DNA of 64,000 nucleotides from Frigoribacterium sp. Leaf8 (GCF_001421165.1 NZ_LMKB01000005.1:1259709-1323708); one strand, 5' to 3'; shown: positions 26,427-35,609, counted from the stretch's first letter. Notes: generated from the letters alone by a model not told the origin. Numbers and translations are program-made.

Positions 26427-26456
26427 TTGATAAGCGTTCTCATTCTCAGCTACGGT
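26427..26456. promoter_or_regulatory. Zur-like box in overlapping divergent azt promoters
   Basis: TGATAAGCGTTCTCA (26428-26442) is a near-palindrome of the form TGAnAA-N3-TTnTCA, the Zur/Fur pattern. It overlaps -35 TTGATA (26427-26432); after an 18-nt spacer -10 is TACGGT (26451-26456), just 8 nt before the aztB GTG. On the other strand TGAGAA, 17 nt, TAGGCT serves aztA. One repressor dimer could shut off both units when zinc is sufficient (inference). Confidence 0.65.
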
Positions 26457-26464
26457 CGTGTCTC

Positions 26465-27364
26465 GTGCCCTTCCTCTCCACCGCCGTCCTCGAGCCGTTC
26501 TCGCTCGACTTCGTCCAGCGCGCCCTCGTCGGCGGCGGCCTCGTCGCGATCCTCTGCGGCGTCGTCGGCACCTGGGTCGTGGTGCGCGGCATGGCCTTCC
26601 TCGGCGAGGCGCTCGCGCACGGCATGCTGCCCGGCGTCGCCCTCGCGACCGTGCTCGGTGCGCCCGTCCTCGTCGGCGGGGCCCTCAGCGCCGTCGTCAT
26701 GAGCCTCGGCGTGGCGGCGCTGCAACGACGCGGTCGCCTGTCGTACGACACGAGCATCGGCCTCCTCTTCGTCGCGATGCTCGCCCTCGGCGTCGTCGTC
26801 ATCTCGCACTCGGGCAGCTTCGCCACCGACGCCACGTCGATCCTGTTCGGCGACGTCCTCGCGATCACGACGGCGGACCTCGGCCTGCTCGCCGGCGCGA
26901 CGATCGTCGGCGTCGGCCTCGCGGCCGCCTTCCACCGCCCCCTGCTGGCCCTCGCCCTCGACCCGCGCCTGGCCGCCGTGCTGGGGCTCGGTCCGCGCTC
27001 GGCCCAGGCCGTGCTCGTGGGCCTGGTCACGCTCGCCGTCGTCGCCTCGTACCAGGCCGTCGGGTCGTTGCTCGTCGTCGGACTGCTGCTCGCACCGGCC
27101 GTCGCCGCGGGCCACTGGACGACGCGCCTGCCCACGCGGATGGTCCTCGCCTCGGTCGTCGGCGTGCTCGCCGTCGCCGTCGGCCTGCTCGTCTCGTGGC
27201 ACGCCGCGACGGCCGCCGGCGCCTCGATCGCGGCGACGGCCATCGCGTTCGCCGGCCTCTCGGGGGCCGGCCACGCCGCCCTCGGCCGTCGGCGGGCACG
27301 TCGGGTCGACACCGCCGCCCCGGGTCGCACGGGTACGGCGCCCGTCGCGACCCCCGCCTCCTGA
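26465..27364 (+). CDS. aztB: Zinc ABC transporter permease AztB
   Basis: A 299-aa ABC-3-family permease with about eight hydrophobic segments. FVQRALVGGGLVAILCGVVGTWVVVRGMAFLGEALAHGMLPG is the conserved family opening; GLLFVAMLALGVVVISHSGSF and LLVVGLLLAPAVAA follow. It starts with GTG close behind its -10, so it is probably leaderless. It is the first gene of the aztB-aztD-aztC-aztD2 operon. Confidence 0.85.
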   Translation: MPFLSTAVLEPFSLDFVQRALVGGGLVAILCGVVGTWVVVRGMAFLGEALAHGMLPGVALATVLGAPVLVGGALSAVVMSLGVAALQRRGRLSYDTSIGLLFVAMLALGVVVISHSGSFATDATSILFGDVLAITTADLGLLAGATIVGVGLAAAFHRPLLALALDPRLAAVLGLGPRSAQAVLVGLVTLAVVASYQAVGSLLVVGLLLAPAVAAGHWTTRLPTRMVLASVVGVLAVAVGLLVSWHAATAAGASIAATAIAFAGLSGAGHAALGRRRARRVDTAAPGRTGTAPVATPAS

Positions 27365-27440
27365 CCCGCCCGCACGACCCCACGTCCGCACTCCCCCGCC
27401 CGTCTCCCCGACCCACCCCACGCCCACCCGGAAGGACCGC

Positions 27441-28706
27441 ATGCGATCCCCCCTCCTCACGACCTGCCTGCTCGGCACGCTCGCCCTCGGGCTGACCGCC
27501 TGCTCGACCGACACCTCGCCGGGCGGCGACCCCGCCGCCGGGACGACGGCCGACGAGACCGGCGCCAGCGGCGAGGGCCACGGCGCCGTCGCGGGCGCCG
27601 AGGAACTCGCCGAGCCCCGTCTCGGCCTCACCACGATCGACCCGTCGGGCACGGTCGCCCACCTCGACCTGCTCGACGAGGGCGTCGTCGAGCTCGGGTC
27701 GGTCGACGCCCCCACCGCCGTGGAGACCGACGGGCGGTACCTGTTCGCCGAGACCACCGGCGGCCTCGAGGTCGTCGACAGCGGGGTCTGGACGTGGGAC
27801 CACGGGGACCACTTCCACTACTACCGGGCCGACCCGCGCCTCCTCGGCACCGTCGAGGGCGACGGCGCGGCGACCGTCGCGACCACGAACCTGTCGACCT
27901 CGGGTTCGACCGGCGTGCACTTCGCCGGCTCGGGCGACGCCGTGCTGCTCGACACCGAGGCGCTGTCGCGGGGCGAGCTGCGGGAGCGGTTCCGACTCGA
28001 CGGCGAACCGGGCACCGGCATGGTCGTCCCCGTGGGCTCGTACGCCCTGGTGACCGAGGGGCGCGGCGAGGCGACGACGCTCGTCGGACGGACCGCCGAC
28101 GGTGACGAGACGGGCCTGCGCGAGGCCTGCCCGGACGCCTCGGGCACGATCACGACCCGCGTCGGGGCGGTCGTCGGCTGCTCGGACGGCGCCCTGCTCG
28201 CGACCGTCGCCGACGACGAGCTCGTCGTCGAACGCATCCCCTACCCGGCCGGCTCGACCCCGTCGTCGGGCGGCACGGCGGCCCCGGCCACCTCGTTCGA
28301 CAACCGGGAGGGGCGACCCACCGTGGCCGGGCTCGCCGGCTCCGCGGGCGTCTGGCTGCTCGACACCCGGGCCCGGGCCTGGACGCTGCTGCCGGCACCG
28401 ACCCCGCTGGTCACGGTGACCGCCGTGGACGACGCCGACCAGCGCCTCCTCGCCCTCGCCCGGGACGGCCGCGTGCTCGTCCTCGACGGCGCCACCGGCC
28501 AGGTCGTCGCCGAGACCGCGCCGCTCGTCGCGGACTCGCTCGCCGCGGGCCGGACGCCGACGCTGATCGCCGACCAGCAGCGCGCGTACCTCTCGGCCCC
28601 GGTCGAAGGGCGGCTGTACGAGATCGACGCCGCCGACGGCGCGCGGATCGCCCGCAGCTTCGAGACGGCGGGCGAGCCGGCCTTCGTCGCGGAGACGGGT
28701 CGATGA
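27441..28706 (+). CDS. aztD: AztD-like zinc chaperone lipoprotein, paralogue 1
   Basis: A 421-aa exported protein with lipobox LTAC and a Gly/Ala/Asp linker. The remainder looks like a beta-propeller of short GxVxVLDxxTG-like strands. VWTWDHGDHFHYYRADPRLLG contains a His/Asp cluster like the zinc site of AztD chaperones. C-terminal RVLVLDGATGQVVAETAPL completes the propeller. It is followed by aztC with a 4-nt overlap. AztD proteins hand zinc to AztC in the extracytoplasmic space. Confidence 0.75.
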   Translation: MRSPLLTTCLLGTLALGLTACSTDTSPGGDPAAGTTADETGASGEGHGAVAGAEELAEPRLGLTTIDPSGTVAHLDLLDEGVVELGSVDAPTAVETDGRYLFAETTGGLEVVDSGVWTWDHGDHFHYYRADPRLLGTVEGDGAATVATTNLSTSGSTGVHFAGSGDAVLLDTEALSRGELRERFRLDGEPGTGMVVPVGSYALVTEGRGEATTLVGRTADGDETGLREACPDASGTITTRVGAVVGCSDGALLATVADDELVVERIPYPAGSTPSSGGTAAPATSFDNREGRPTVAGLAGSAGVWLLDTRARAWTLLPAPTPLVTVTAVDDADQRLLALARDGRVLVLDGATGQVVAETAPLVADSLAAGRTPTLIADQQRAYLSAPVEGRLYEIDAADGARIARSFETAGEPAFVAETGR

Positions 28707-29665
28707 GGGCGCCGTCGACGGCCCGCCGCCGGGCCGGGCTCGCCACCGCCAGCCGCAGCACCGCCGCCCGCGTCGCCGCTGTCGCCGTCGCGGCCGCGCT
28801 GGCCCTGACCGGCTGCGCACCCGCCGGCGACGACCGTCCGGTCGTGTTCGTGTCGACGAACATCCTCGGCGACGTCGTCGACGAACTGGTCGGCGACCAG
28901 GCCGAGGTCGTCACCCTGATGAAGCCGGACGCCGACCCGCACTCGTTCGAGATCTCGGCGCAACAGGCGGCACGGATGCGGGCGGCCGACCTCGTCGTCT
29001 CGAACGGCCTCGGCCTCGAGGAGGGGCTGCAGCAGCACCTCGACGCGGCGGTCGACTCCGGCGTGGCCTCGTTCGTCGCCGCGGACGCGATCGACGTCCT
29101 CGACTACCGCGACGGGGACGCCGCCGGCACCCCCGACCCGCACTTCTGGACCGACCCGGGCCGCATGCTCGACGTCGTCGACGCCCTCGGGCCCGTGCTC
29201 GCCGAGGTCGACGGCGTCGACGCCGCGGGGCTCACCGCGCGCACCACCGACTACCGGGCCGACCTCGAGCGACTCGACGCCGACATGGTCGACGCCTTCG
29301 CCGCGATCCCCGCCGAACGGCGCGCACTCGTGACGAACCACCACGTCTTCGGCTACCTCGCCGACCGGTTCGACTTCGACGTCGTCGGGGCCGTGATCCC
29401 CGGCGGCACGACGCTCGCGGCGCCGTCGGCATCCGACCTCGCCGACCTGGTCGACGCCGTCGAGACGACGGGCGTCCCGACCGTGTTCGCCGAGTCGTCC
29501 TCGCCCGACCGACTCGTGCAGGCCCTGGCGAGCGAGGCGGACGTCCACGTCGACGTGGTCGAGCTCTTCACCGAGTCGCTCACCGCGGCCGACGGGGACG
29601 CCCCCGACTACCTGACCATGATGCGCGTCGACACCGAGCGCATCGCCACCGGACTCTCCCCGTGA
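28703..29665 (+). CDS. aztC: Zinc-binding lipoprotein AztC
   Basis: A 320-aa cluster A-I metal-binding protein with lipobox LTGC. MKPDADPHSFEISAQQAARM contributes the first His ligand, DPHFWTDPGRM the second, LVTNHHVFGYLADRF the third, and an acidic residue near VFAESSSPDRLVQALASEA the fourth. Lacks the long His-rich loop of ZnuA, as do many AztC proteins. It sits between two AztD-like genes. Confidence 0.85.
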   Translation: MRAPSTARRRAGLATASRSTAARVAAVAVAAALALTGCAPAGDDRPVVFVSTNILGDVVDELVGDQAEVVTLMKPDADPHSFEISAQQAARMRAADLVVSNGLGLEEGLQQHLDAAVDSGVASFVAADAIDVLDYRDGDAAGTPDPHFWTDPGRMLDVVDALGPVLAEVDGVDAAGLTARTTDYRADLERLDADMVDAFAAIPAERRALVTNHHVFGYLADRFDFDVVGAVIPGGTTLAAPSASDLADLVDAVETTGVPTVFAESSSPDRLVQALASEADVHVDVVELFTESLTAADGDAPDYLTMMRVDTERIATGLSP

Positions 29666-29694
29666 GCGTCCGACCACCAGAAAGAGGAACACCC

Positions 29695-30924
29695 ATGCGC
29701 ACCACCCACCTGCGACGGACCGGCGGCACGCTGCTCGCCCTCGGCGTCGCCGCGACCCTCGTCGCCTGCTCGACCGGCGGACCCGGCTCCGCGTCCGACG
29801 CGACGGGCGGCGCCGCCGCGACCGGCGCCTCCTCGTCCGGCCCCCGCCTCGCCGTCTCGTCCGAGGGCCGCGTCACCGTGCTCGACGGCGAGACCCTCGA
29901 GACCGTCGGCGCGTTCGACTCCGAGGAGTTCACCCGCCTCAACCCGGCCGGCGACGGCCGACACGTCATGGTCACGACGAGCGGAGGGTTCCAGGTGCTC
30001 GACACGGCGGCCGGCAGCTCGTCCGAGCCCGCCCTGACCGACCTCGTGTTCGACGCCGACACCGCGGGCCACGTCGTCCGGCACGGCGGCAAGACGATCC
30101 TCTACGCCGACGGCACGAGCGACACCACGGTGTTCGAGTCCGCCGACCTGACCGACGCCGTCACCGACGGCGAGCTGCCCGCGGTCGAGACGATCGAGGG
30201 CGTCGAGGCCCACCACGGCGTCTCGGTCGTGCTCGAGGACGGCACCTTCCTCACGACGGTCGGCGACTCCGACGGCCGCACGGGCATCCAGGTGCGCGAC
30301 GCCGACGGTGCGGTCGTCGCGCAGAGCGACGAGTGCCCGGGCGTCCACGGCGAGGGCACCGCGGCCGACGAGGCCGTCGTCCTCGGCTGCGAGGACGGAG
30401 CGCTCGTCTACCACGACGGGACGATCACCAAGCTCGCCTCGCCCTCGCAGCCCTACGGCCGCATGGGCAACGCGTACGTCAGCGAGACCAGCCCGCTCGT
30501 CGTCGGCGACCACAAGGACGACCCCGACGCCGAGGGCTACCTGCTGCACGCGGTCACCCTGATCGACACGGCCGCCGACACCCTCGACGTCGTCGACCTG
30601 CCCGAGGGCGTCGAGTACACCTTCCGGGGCGTCGCCCGCGGCCCGGGCGACCTCGCGTACCTGATCGGCACCGACGGCGCCGTGCACGTGCTCGACCCCG
30701 CGACCGGCGAACTCACGGCGTCGTGGCCCGTGATCGGCGCCTGGGAGGGCCCGGCCGAGTGGCAGGACGCCCACCCCGCGATCGTCGTCGCGGGTGACGT
30801 CGGCTACGTCACCGAGCCGGCGACGGACAGCGTGCACGCGGTCGACCTGACCACGGGCGAGGTGCTGTCGTCGCGCGAGCTCGACGTCACGCCCAACGAG
30901 GTCGCGGTGGCCACGGCCGACTGA
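29695..30924 (+). CDS. AztD-like zinc chaperone lipoprotein, paralogue 2
   Basis: A 409-aa lipoprotein (lipobox LVAC) with a Gly/Ser/Ala linker and an AztD-like beta-propeller: GHVVRHGGKTILYADG, EAHHGVSVVLEDG, CPGVHGEG, CEDGALVYHDGTI and VHVLDPATGELTASWPV. It lacks the HGDHFHYY cluster of paralogue 1, so its metal site must differ. Start: ATG at 29695 after AAAGAGGA. It is last in the azt operon and is followed by a strong hairpin. Confidence 0.78.
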   Translation: MRTTHLRRTGGTLLALGVAATLVACSTGGPGSASDATGGAAATGASSSGPRLAVSSEGRVTVLDGETLETVGAFDSEEFTRLNPAGDGRHVMVTTSGGFQVLDTAAGSSSEPALTDLVFDADTAGHVVRHGGKTILYADGTSDTTVFESADLTDAVTDGELPAVETIEGVEAHHGVSVVLEDGTFLTTVGDSDGRTGIQVRDADGAVVAQSDECPGVHGEGTAADEAVVLGCEDGALVYHDGTITKLASPSQPYGRMGNAYVSETSPLVVGDHKDDPDAEGYLLHAVTLIDTAADTLDVVDLPEGVEYTFRGVARGPGDLAYLIGTDGAVHVLDPATGELTASWPVIGAWEGPAEWQDAHPAIVVAGDVGYVTEPATDSVHAVDLTTGEVLSSRELDVTPNEVAVATAD

Positions 30925-30943
30925 CGCGACCACCCCCGGGACG

Positions 30944-30975
30944 AGGAGGCGCGGTGCGAGGGCACCGCGCCTCCT
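30944..30975 (+). terminator. azt operon terminator (conserved stem family)
   Basis: Stem AGGAGGCGCGGTGC (30944-30957) with GCACCGCGCCTCCT (30962-30975), 20 nt after the stop. The 17-nt left arm AGGAGGCGCGGTGCGAG is identical to those at 41928, 62021 and 63172. The remaining gap to 31231 is GC-rich (CCGGCC-type) with no gene seen. Confidence 0.8.
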
Positions 30976-31143
30976 TCGTGGTCGGGGGCTGCGCACGGCT
31001 CGTCCGGCCGGCCCGGCGCGCTCGGCCGACCCGGCCGGCCCCACCCCGCCGGCCCGGCCCGCCCGCCGGTCGCCGACCCGTCCTCTGGGGGTACCTCGAG
31101 CCCCGTCCCCGCGTCCCGCGGCACCGAAGACCGGGAGAGTCCG

Positions 31144-31153
31144 ACGAATTCGT
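31144..31153. promoter_or_regulatory. ACGAATTCGT dyad before the AraC-family gene
   Basis: A perfect 10-bp AT-containing palindrome about 80 nt before the start codon, standing out in an otherwise GC-rich gap. A possible operator; no clear -35/-10 assigned. Confidence 0.35.
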
Positions 31154-31231
31154 GACGTTTCGCCCTCGGGCCACGTCTCCATCGTGTGCCGCCCACGGCG
31201 GCGCCGCAGGACCACGGATCGAGAGGACCCC

Positions 31232-32281
31232 ATGCCGAGCTTCTACGTCAGCGCGCCCGACGGAGAACCGGAACCCACCGGCGGGGTCTCCGCGCACCCC
31301 GTCGACCTCGCGGGCGGCGGCGGCGACGACGGGGGCGGGTCGACCTACCGGCGCGTCCAGGACGGCGGCACCGACCTCCGCGAGGCGACCCGCCGCCTCG
31401 AGACGCACTACCGGGGCCGACGGTTCCGGTCCCAGTCGGGAGGCAGCCCGTTCGAGTACTCGTACGTGCTCGCCGGCGACGACCGCCTCGTCATGCAGAC
31501 CTCGTCGTTCAGTGCACCGATGCAGGGCGAGATCCCCTTCCCGGGGCAGTACATCGTCGCGTGGAACCGCAGCGGACGCACCACCCTGCACCAGCGCGGC
31601 CACACGTTCACGAGCGAGGGCTCCACGCCGTTCCTCATGCCGGCCGAGGAGGCCTTCTCGTTCGAGTCGACCCCGCGGAGGAACGGCATGGTGCAGGTCG
31701 GCAGCGACTTCCTCGAACGGACCGCCGCCGAGCGCCACGGCGGGCCGTCACAGCGCGTCGTGTTCGACTACGCGGTCACCCCTCGCCCCGAGGCGGTCGC
31801 GGCCTGGCGGACCGCCGTCGGGTCGAGCGCCGCGGCCGTCGTGGCCGAGCAGGCGTCACCGCTCGTGCGACTCGAGGCCCAGCTCACCCTCGCCCGGGCC
31901 ATGCTCGACCTGTTCCCGTGGCGCGCCGTCGACGTGCCCGTCGGCCTGCGCACGCAGGAGGCCGCCCGCGTCCGGCACGCGGTCGAGTACATCCACGCCC
32001 ACGCGGCCGAGCCGCTCACCCCGGCCGACATCGCCGAGGCGTCGGGCATGCACACCCGCACCCTGCAGACGTCGATGAAGGAACACCTCGGCACGTCGCC
32101 GGCGGCGTACCTGCGCCAGGTGCGCCTCGACCGCGTCCACGACGAACTGCTCGCGGCGGCCCCGAACGAGACCCGCGTCTCGGACGTCGCCCGACGCTGG
32201 GGCTTCGGCAACTTCGGCCGGTTCGCGGGGTCGTACGCCGCGCGCTTCGACGAGTACCCCCGCGACACGCTCGCCCGCTAG
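31232..32281 (+). CDS. AraC-family transcriptional regulator
   Basis: A 349-aa regulator. Residues about 45-215 form an AraC-binding-like domain (ETHYRGRRFRSQSGG, YVLAGDDRLVMQTSSFSAPM). The last 100 residues form the HTH_18 domain: HAVEYIHAHAAEPLTPADIAEASGMHTRTLQTSMKEHLGTSPAAYLRQVRLDRVHDEL, then WGFGNFGRFAGSYAARFDEYP. Start at 31232 after GAGAGGA. Neighbours do not indicate a target; it may be autoregulatory. Confidence 0.87.
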   Translation: MPSFYVSAPDGEPEPTGGVSAHPVDLAGGGGDDGGGSTYRRVQDGGTDLREATRRLETHYRGRRFRSQSGGSPFEYSYVLAGDDRLVMQTSSFSAPMQGEIPFPGQYIVAWNRSGRTTLHQRGHTFTSEGSTPFLMPAEEAFSFESTPRRNGMVQVGSDFLERTAAERHGGPSQRVVFDYAVTPRPEAVAAWRTAVGSSAAAVVAEQASPLVRLEAQLTLARAMLDLFPWRAVDVPVGLRTQEAARVRHAVEYIHAHAAEPLTPADIAEASGMHTRTLQTSMKEHLGTSPAAYLRQVRLDRVHDELLAAAPNETRVSDVARRWGFGNFGRFAGSYAARFDEYPRDTLAR

Positions 32282-32328
32282 CGACGCCCCGCGCGGCCCC
32301 GCCCCGCCCCGCCCCGAGGAGGCGGTGG

Positions 32329-32386
32329 TCGAGTGGGCAGAAATCGTCCTTCCCGGTCGCACGAAGGACATTTTCTGCCCACTCGA
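32329..32386. terminator. Long bidirectional hairpin between AraC and VOC genes
   Basis: Outer arms TCGAGTGGGCAGAAA (32329-32343) and its complement (32372-32386), inner pairing GTCCTT/AAGGAC. It lies between two convergent stops and carries an AT-containing stem unlike the surrounding DNA. Confidence 0.75.
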
Positions 32387-32389
32387 TCG

Positions 32390-32827
32390 TCAGTCGCCCT
32401 GCTGCTGGGCGTAGGCCTCGGGGCCCTGTTCAGCCGCCGACGGGTCCATCCAGCCGAACTCGAGGATGTTGCCGTCCGGGTCGGTCAGCTGGCGCTGGTA
32501 CATGAAGCCGTAGTCCGACGCGGGGCGCGCCTCCGTGCCTCCGGCGCCGAGGCCGGCGGTGACCGTCGTGTCGACCTCGTCACGGGAGTCGAGCATGACG
32601 GCGGTGGCGACCGAGGGGGCCGTGGTGGGATCACCGATGGGCAGGTCGGTGAAGGTCTGGAAGTACTCACGCCGGAGGATCATGAACGCGCTGTGGTCCT
32701 CCTCCACGATCACGCACGCGGCGTTCTCGTCCGTGAAGAGCGGGTTGATGGTGAACCCGAGGGCCGCGTAGAACGACTTCGCCCGGTCGAGGTCGGTCAC
32801 GGGCAGGTTGACGAACATCATGGCCAC
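32390..32827 (-). CDS. VOC-family (glyoxalase-like) protein
   Basis: A 145-aa vicinal-oxygen-chelate protein with two beta-alpha-beta-beta-beta modules: MMFVNLPVTDLDRAKSFYAALGFTINPLFTDENAACVIVEED and the second ending LTDPDGNILEFGWMDPSA. It resembles the VOC group often annotated as lactoylglutathione lyase-like or resistance-like, but no enzymatic role can be assigned. Start: GTG at 32827, 6 nt after AAGGAG. Confidence 0.82.
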   Translation of the reverse strand: MAMMFVNLPVTDLDRAKSFYAALGFTINPLFTDENAACVIVEEDHSAFMILRREYFQTFTDLPIGDPTTAPSVATAVMLDSRDEVDTTVTAGLGAGGTEARPASDYGFMYQRQLTDPDGNILEFGWMDPSAAEQGPEAYAQQQGD

Positions 32828-32909
32828 GGGGTTCTCCTTCGAACGGTCCACGGGTGGTGACGCACAGCGTGGCCCCGCCCGTGTCGGCCGTCAAGACCTC
32901 GGCGGCAGC

Positions 32910-33209
32910 TCAGAAGTCGAGCAGGCGCACCGTGACGCCCACGGTGTCGCCGACGCCGAGGCCCTCGGCGTCGCGCACGGCCCGCTTCACGGGCAGGGCG
33001 TAGGCGTTCTCGTCGCCGAGGGGGAAGACCGACGTGGTGAACGTCGACGAGCCGACCCGCGCCTCCACGCGGACGGAACCCCAGCCGCGCAGCAGGTCGC
33101 CGGCCACCATCAGGACGTGGTCCTCGACGTCGGGCGGCAGGCTGACGAAGGTGTAGAAGGCTCGCCGGCTCTCCCACCGCCACAGGTCGGCGTCGAAGTG
33201 GAATTCCAT
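32910..33209 (-). CDS. DUF1905 family protein
   Basis: A 99-aa protein matching DUF1905: begins MEFHFDADLWRWESRRAFYTFVSLPPD, contains GWGSVRVEARVGSSTFTTSVFP and ALPVKRAVRDAEGLGVGDTVGVTVRL. Family function unknown. It lies 9 nt from the histidine-kinase stop on the same strand and may be read with that operon. Confidence 0.8.
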   Translation of the reverse strand: MEFHFDADLWRWESRRAFYTFVSLPPDVEDHVLMVAGDLLRGWGSVRVEARVGSSTFTTSVFPLGDENAYALPVKRAVRDAEGLGVGDTVGVTVRLLDF

Positions 33210-33218
33210 CCGGCCTGT

Positions 33219-34325
33219 CTACTCCCGACCCATGCGGCCCGACGCCCGCGGCAGCGTGACCTCGATCGTCGTGCCCGCGCCCGACGTCGTCACGACCCGG
33301 ACCTCGCCGCCGTGGCGGTGGGCGATCTCGCGGACGAGGGCGAGACCGATGCCGAAGCTCGGACGCACCGGGGCCGAGGTCTGGCCCGACGGCGACTCGG
33401 CCCGGGCGAAGCGGTCGAAGACGCGCGCGGGGTCGATCCCGATGATGCCGAGCCCCTGGTCGGCGACCGTGATCACCACGCTCGCCGCCTCGCCCCGGCC
33501 CTCGACCCGGACGGTCGTCACGACCACCGACCCCACGGGCGCATGGCCGAGGGCGTTGTCGACCAGGGCGAGGACCGACCGTCGCAGGCTCGTCCGCGGC
33601 ACTGCGACCCGCGCCTCCTCGCCGCCGGGGACCAGCTCGAGACGGACGTCACGCTGGTCGGCCAGCACGGCCAGGGACGAGAGGACCTCGGCCACCACGG
33701 CGTCCACGCCGACGGCCCCGAGGACGTCCCCGGGGTGGTCCTCGCCCCCGGCGGCCTCCAGCAGGTCGCCGACGATGTCGATCAGGGCCCGGGAGTCGTC
33801 CCGGAGGTGCGCGACGTCCGACGCGACCTTCTCGTCCGCCGACACCGCGCCTCCGGAGATCCCGCGTTCGAGGGCCTGGAGGCGCGCGTCGAGGACGGCC
33901 AGCGGGGTGCGCAACTCGTGGCTCGCGTCGGCGACGAACCGACGCTGCAGGCGCAGGGCGTCGCCGAGCGGTCGGACGGCCCGCCGCGCGATGACGACGC
34001 TCACGACCCCGGCGAAGACGACACCGGCGAGCCCGAGCACGACCAGGCCGGCCACCACGTCGGTGGCGCTCACGAAGACCTCGCCGCGCCGCGCCGCCGC
34101 GACCTGCTCGAGTCGCTCGGTCGGCACCGTCTGGTGCAGTACCCACGCGATCGTCAGCGTGAGAGCGGCCACGACCACCACGGCGGAGACGAGCACGATC
34201 TGACGACCGACCGACCGAGCCGCCGCCTGGAGCGCCACCGCGTCGGGGTCCGGCCGCCGCACGCTCGGGGTGGCGCCGGGGCGACGTCGACCGCGCCCCG
34301 CTGCTCGGCGGGATCGCGCGGTCAC
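33219..34325 (-). CDS. Sensor histidine kinase (OmpR-partner type)
   Basis: A 368-aa membrane kinase. Two hydrophobic segments (about 42-62 and 88-110) flank a short extracytoplasmic loop of about 25 residues, so it may sense within the membrane. The H-box is RFVADASHELRTPLAVLD, the N-box LALVDNALGHAP, the G-box ITVADQGLGI and the G2/F region FGIGLALVREIAHRHGG. Its start overlaps the response-regulator stop (ATGA). Co-transcribed with pap2 and dedA, it may monitor lipid carrier or envelope stress (inference). Confidence 0.9.
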   Translation of the reverse strand: MTARSRRAAGRGRRRPGATPSVRRPDPDAVALQAAARSVGRQIVLVSAVVVVAALTLTIAWVLHQTVPTERLEQVAAARRGEVFVSATDVVAGLVVLGLAGVVFAGVVSVVIARRAVRPLGDALRLQRRFVADASHELRTPLAVLDARLQALERGISGGAVSADEKVASDVAHLRDDSRALIDIVGDLLEAAGGEDHPGDVLGAVGVDAVVAEVLSSLAVLADQRDVRLELVPGGEEARVAVPRTSLRRSVLALVDNALGHAPVGSVVVTTVRVEGRGEAASVVITVADQGLGIIGIDPARVFDRFARAESPSGQTSAPVRPSFGIGLALVREIAHRHGGEVRVVTTSGAGTTIEVTLPRASGRMGRE

Positions 34326-34993
34326 AGCGCCCCGATCCGGTAACCGCGCCCGCGCACGGTCAACACGACGTCGCGATCGATCTTGCGCCGGAGGTAGCTG
34401 ACGTAGGTGTCGACGGTGCCGAGCTGTTCACCGCGGGGGAAGACCGCCGCCAACAGCTCGGACCGGTCGAAGGTGTGGTCGGGCCGCTCGGCGAGCGCGG
34501 CCAGCAGGCCGGCCTCGCGGTCGCTCAGCACCACCCGGCTCGACCACGGCGTGACCACGATGCGGCTCTCGGGGAAGAACCGGCCGGCACCGACGTCGAG
34601 CCACGCCTCGTGGGCGGCGAAGGACCGGGTGAGGGCGCGCAGCCGCGCGAACAGCTCGTCGAACTCGAACGGCTTCACGAGGTAGTCGTCGGCTCCGAGG
34701 TCGAGGCCCTCGACCCGGTCGGCCGTCGAGCCGAGCGCGGTGAGCATCAGCACGGGCGTGGTGACGTGTTCGCGACGCAGGGCCGCGACGAGCGCGGTGC
34801 CGTCGAGTCCGGGCAGGCGTCGGTCGACGACCAGCACGGCGTGGACGCCGGTGCGGGCCGCGTCGAGCCCCCGACGACCGTCGGCGACGAGGTCGACTCG
34901 CCACGCCTCGGCGAGCACGTCGGCGACGATCGGCCCCAGCGCGGGGTCGTCCTCGACCAGCAGGAGGCGCGGGCGCGGATCAGGATCGGTCAC
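34322..34993 (-). CDS. OmpR/PhoB-family response regulator
   Basis: A 223-aa two-domain regulator. The receiver has RLLLVEDDPALG (acidic pocket), VLVVDRRLPGLDG (phospho-acceptor Asp), MLTAL and YLVKPFEFDELFARL (Lys). The C-terminal winged helix includes LSDREAGLLAALAERPDHTFDRSELLAAVFP and VDTYVSYLRRKI. The start lies within the end of dedA (14-nt overlap), coupling the two-component system to the upstream membrane genes. Confidence 0.92.
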   Translation of the reverse strand: MTDPDPRPRLLLVEDDPALGPIVADVLAEAWRVDLVADGRRGLDAARTGVHAVLVVDRRLPGLDGTALVAALRREHVTTPVLMLTALGSTADRVEGLDLGADDYLVKPFEFDELFARLRALTRSFAAHEAWLDVGAGRFFPESRIVVTPWSSRVVLSDREAGLLAALAERPDHTFDRSELLAAVFPRGEQLGTVDTYVSYLRRKIDRDVVLTVRGRGYRIGAL

Positions 34994-35609
34994 CCAGGGC
35001 CTCCTTCCGCCGTCGTGTCCCCGCCGATCGTCGCACAGCGGTGAGCACGAGGGGCAGCACCGACACCGCGACGAGCGCGATCGCGAGCAGGTCGATGTGG
35101 TCGGCGACGAACGGCAGGCCGCCGAGGAGCGAGCCGAGCACGGTCATGCCCGCGGCCCAGAGGAACGCCCCGGCGAGGTTCCACACGACGAAGCGGCGGT
35201 ACGGGTAGCCGCTGGTCCCGGCCGCGAGCGGCACGAACGTGCGCACCACCGGGACGAAGCGGCCGAGCACGAGCGCCGGGCCGCCGTGCCGCGCGAAGAA
35301 CGCCTCGGCCCGCTCGAGGTGTGCCGTCTTGAGCACCCGCGCGTCGGGCCGGAACCACCGTCGACCGAAGCGGTGACCGAGGAAGAACCCGACCTGGTCA
35401 CCCGCCGCGGCGGCCACGAAGGCGCAGAGGGCGATCACCGCGACGCTCAGCCCGAGGCCCTGGTGCAGCAGCCCCGCCGTGACGAGCAGGGAGTCGCCGG
35501 GCAGGAAGGGGAAGAGCAGGCCGGACTCGACGAACACCATGAGGGACAGCCCGCCCAGGGCCCAGGGGCCGAGGGCGGTGAGCAGCGTCTGCGGGTCGAA
35601 GAGGGTCAT
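34980..35609 (-). CDS. DedA-family membrane protein
   Basis: A 209-aa DedA (VTT/SNARE-associated) protein: FVESGLLFPFLPGDSLLVTAGLL, GDQVGFFLGHRFGRRWF and ARHGGPALVLGRFVPVVRTFVPLAAGTSGYPYRRFVVWNLAGAFLW contain the conserved family motifs, including the essential Arg residues. DedA proteins recycle undecaprenyl phosphate across the membrane. It overlaps pap2 by 4 nt and the response regulator by 14 nt. Confidence 0.9.
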   Translation of the reverse strand: MTLFDPQTLLTALGPWALGGLSLMVFVESGLLFPFLPGDSLLVTAGLLHQGLGLSVAVIALCAFVAAAAGDQVGFFLGHRFGRRWFRPDARVLKTAHLERAEAFFARHGGPALVLGRFVPVVRTFVPLAAGTSGYPYRRFVVWNLAGAFLWAAGMTVLGSLLGGLPFVADHIDLLAIALVAVSVLPLVLTAVRRSAGTRRRKEALGDRS

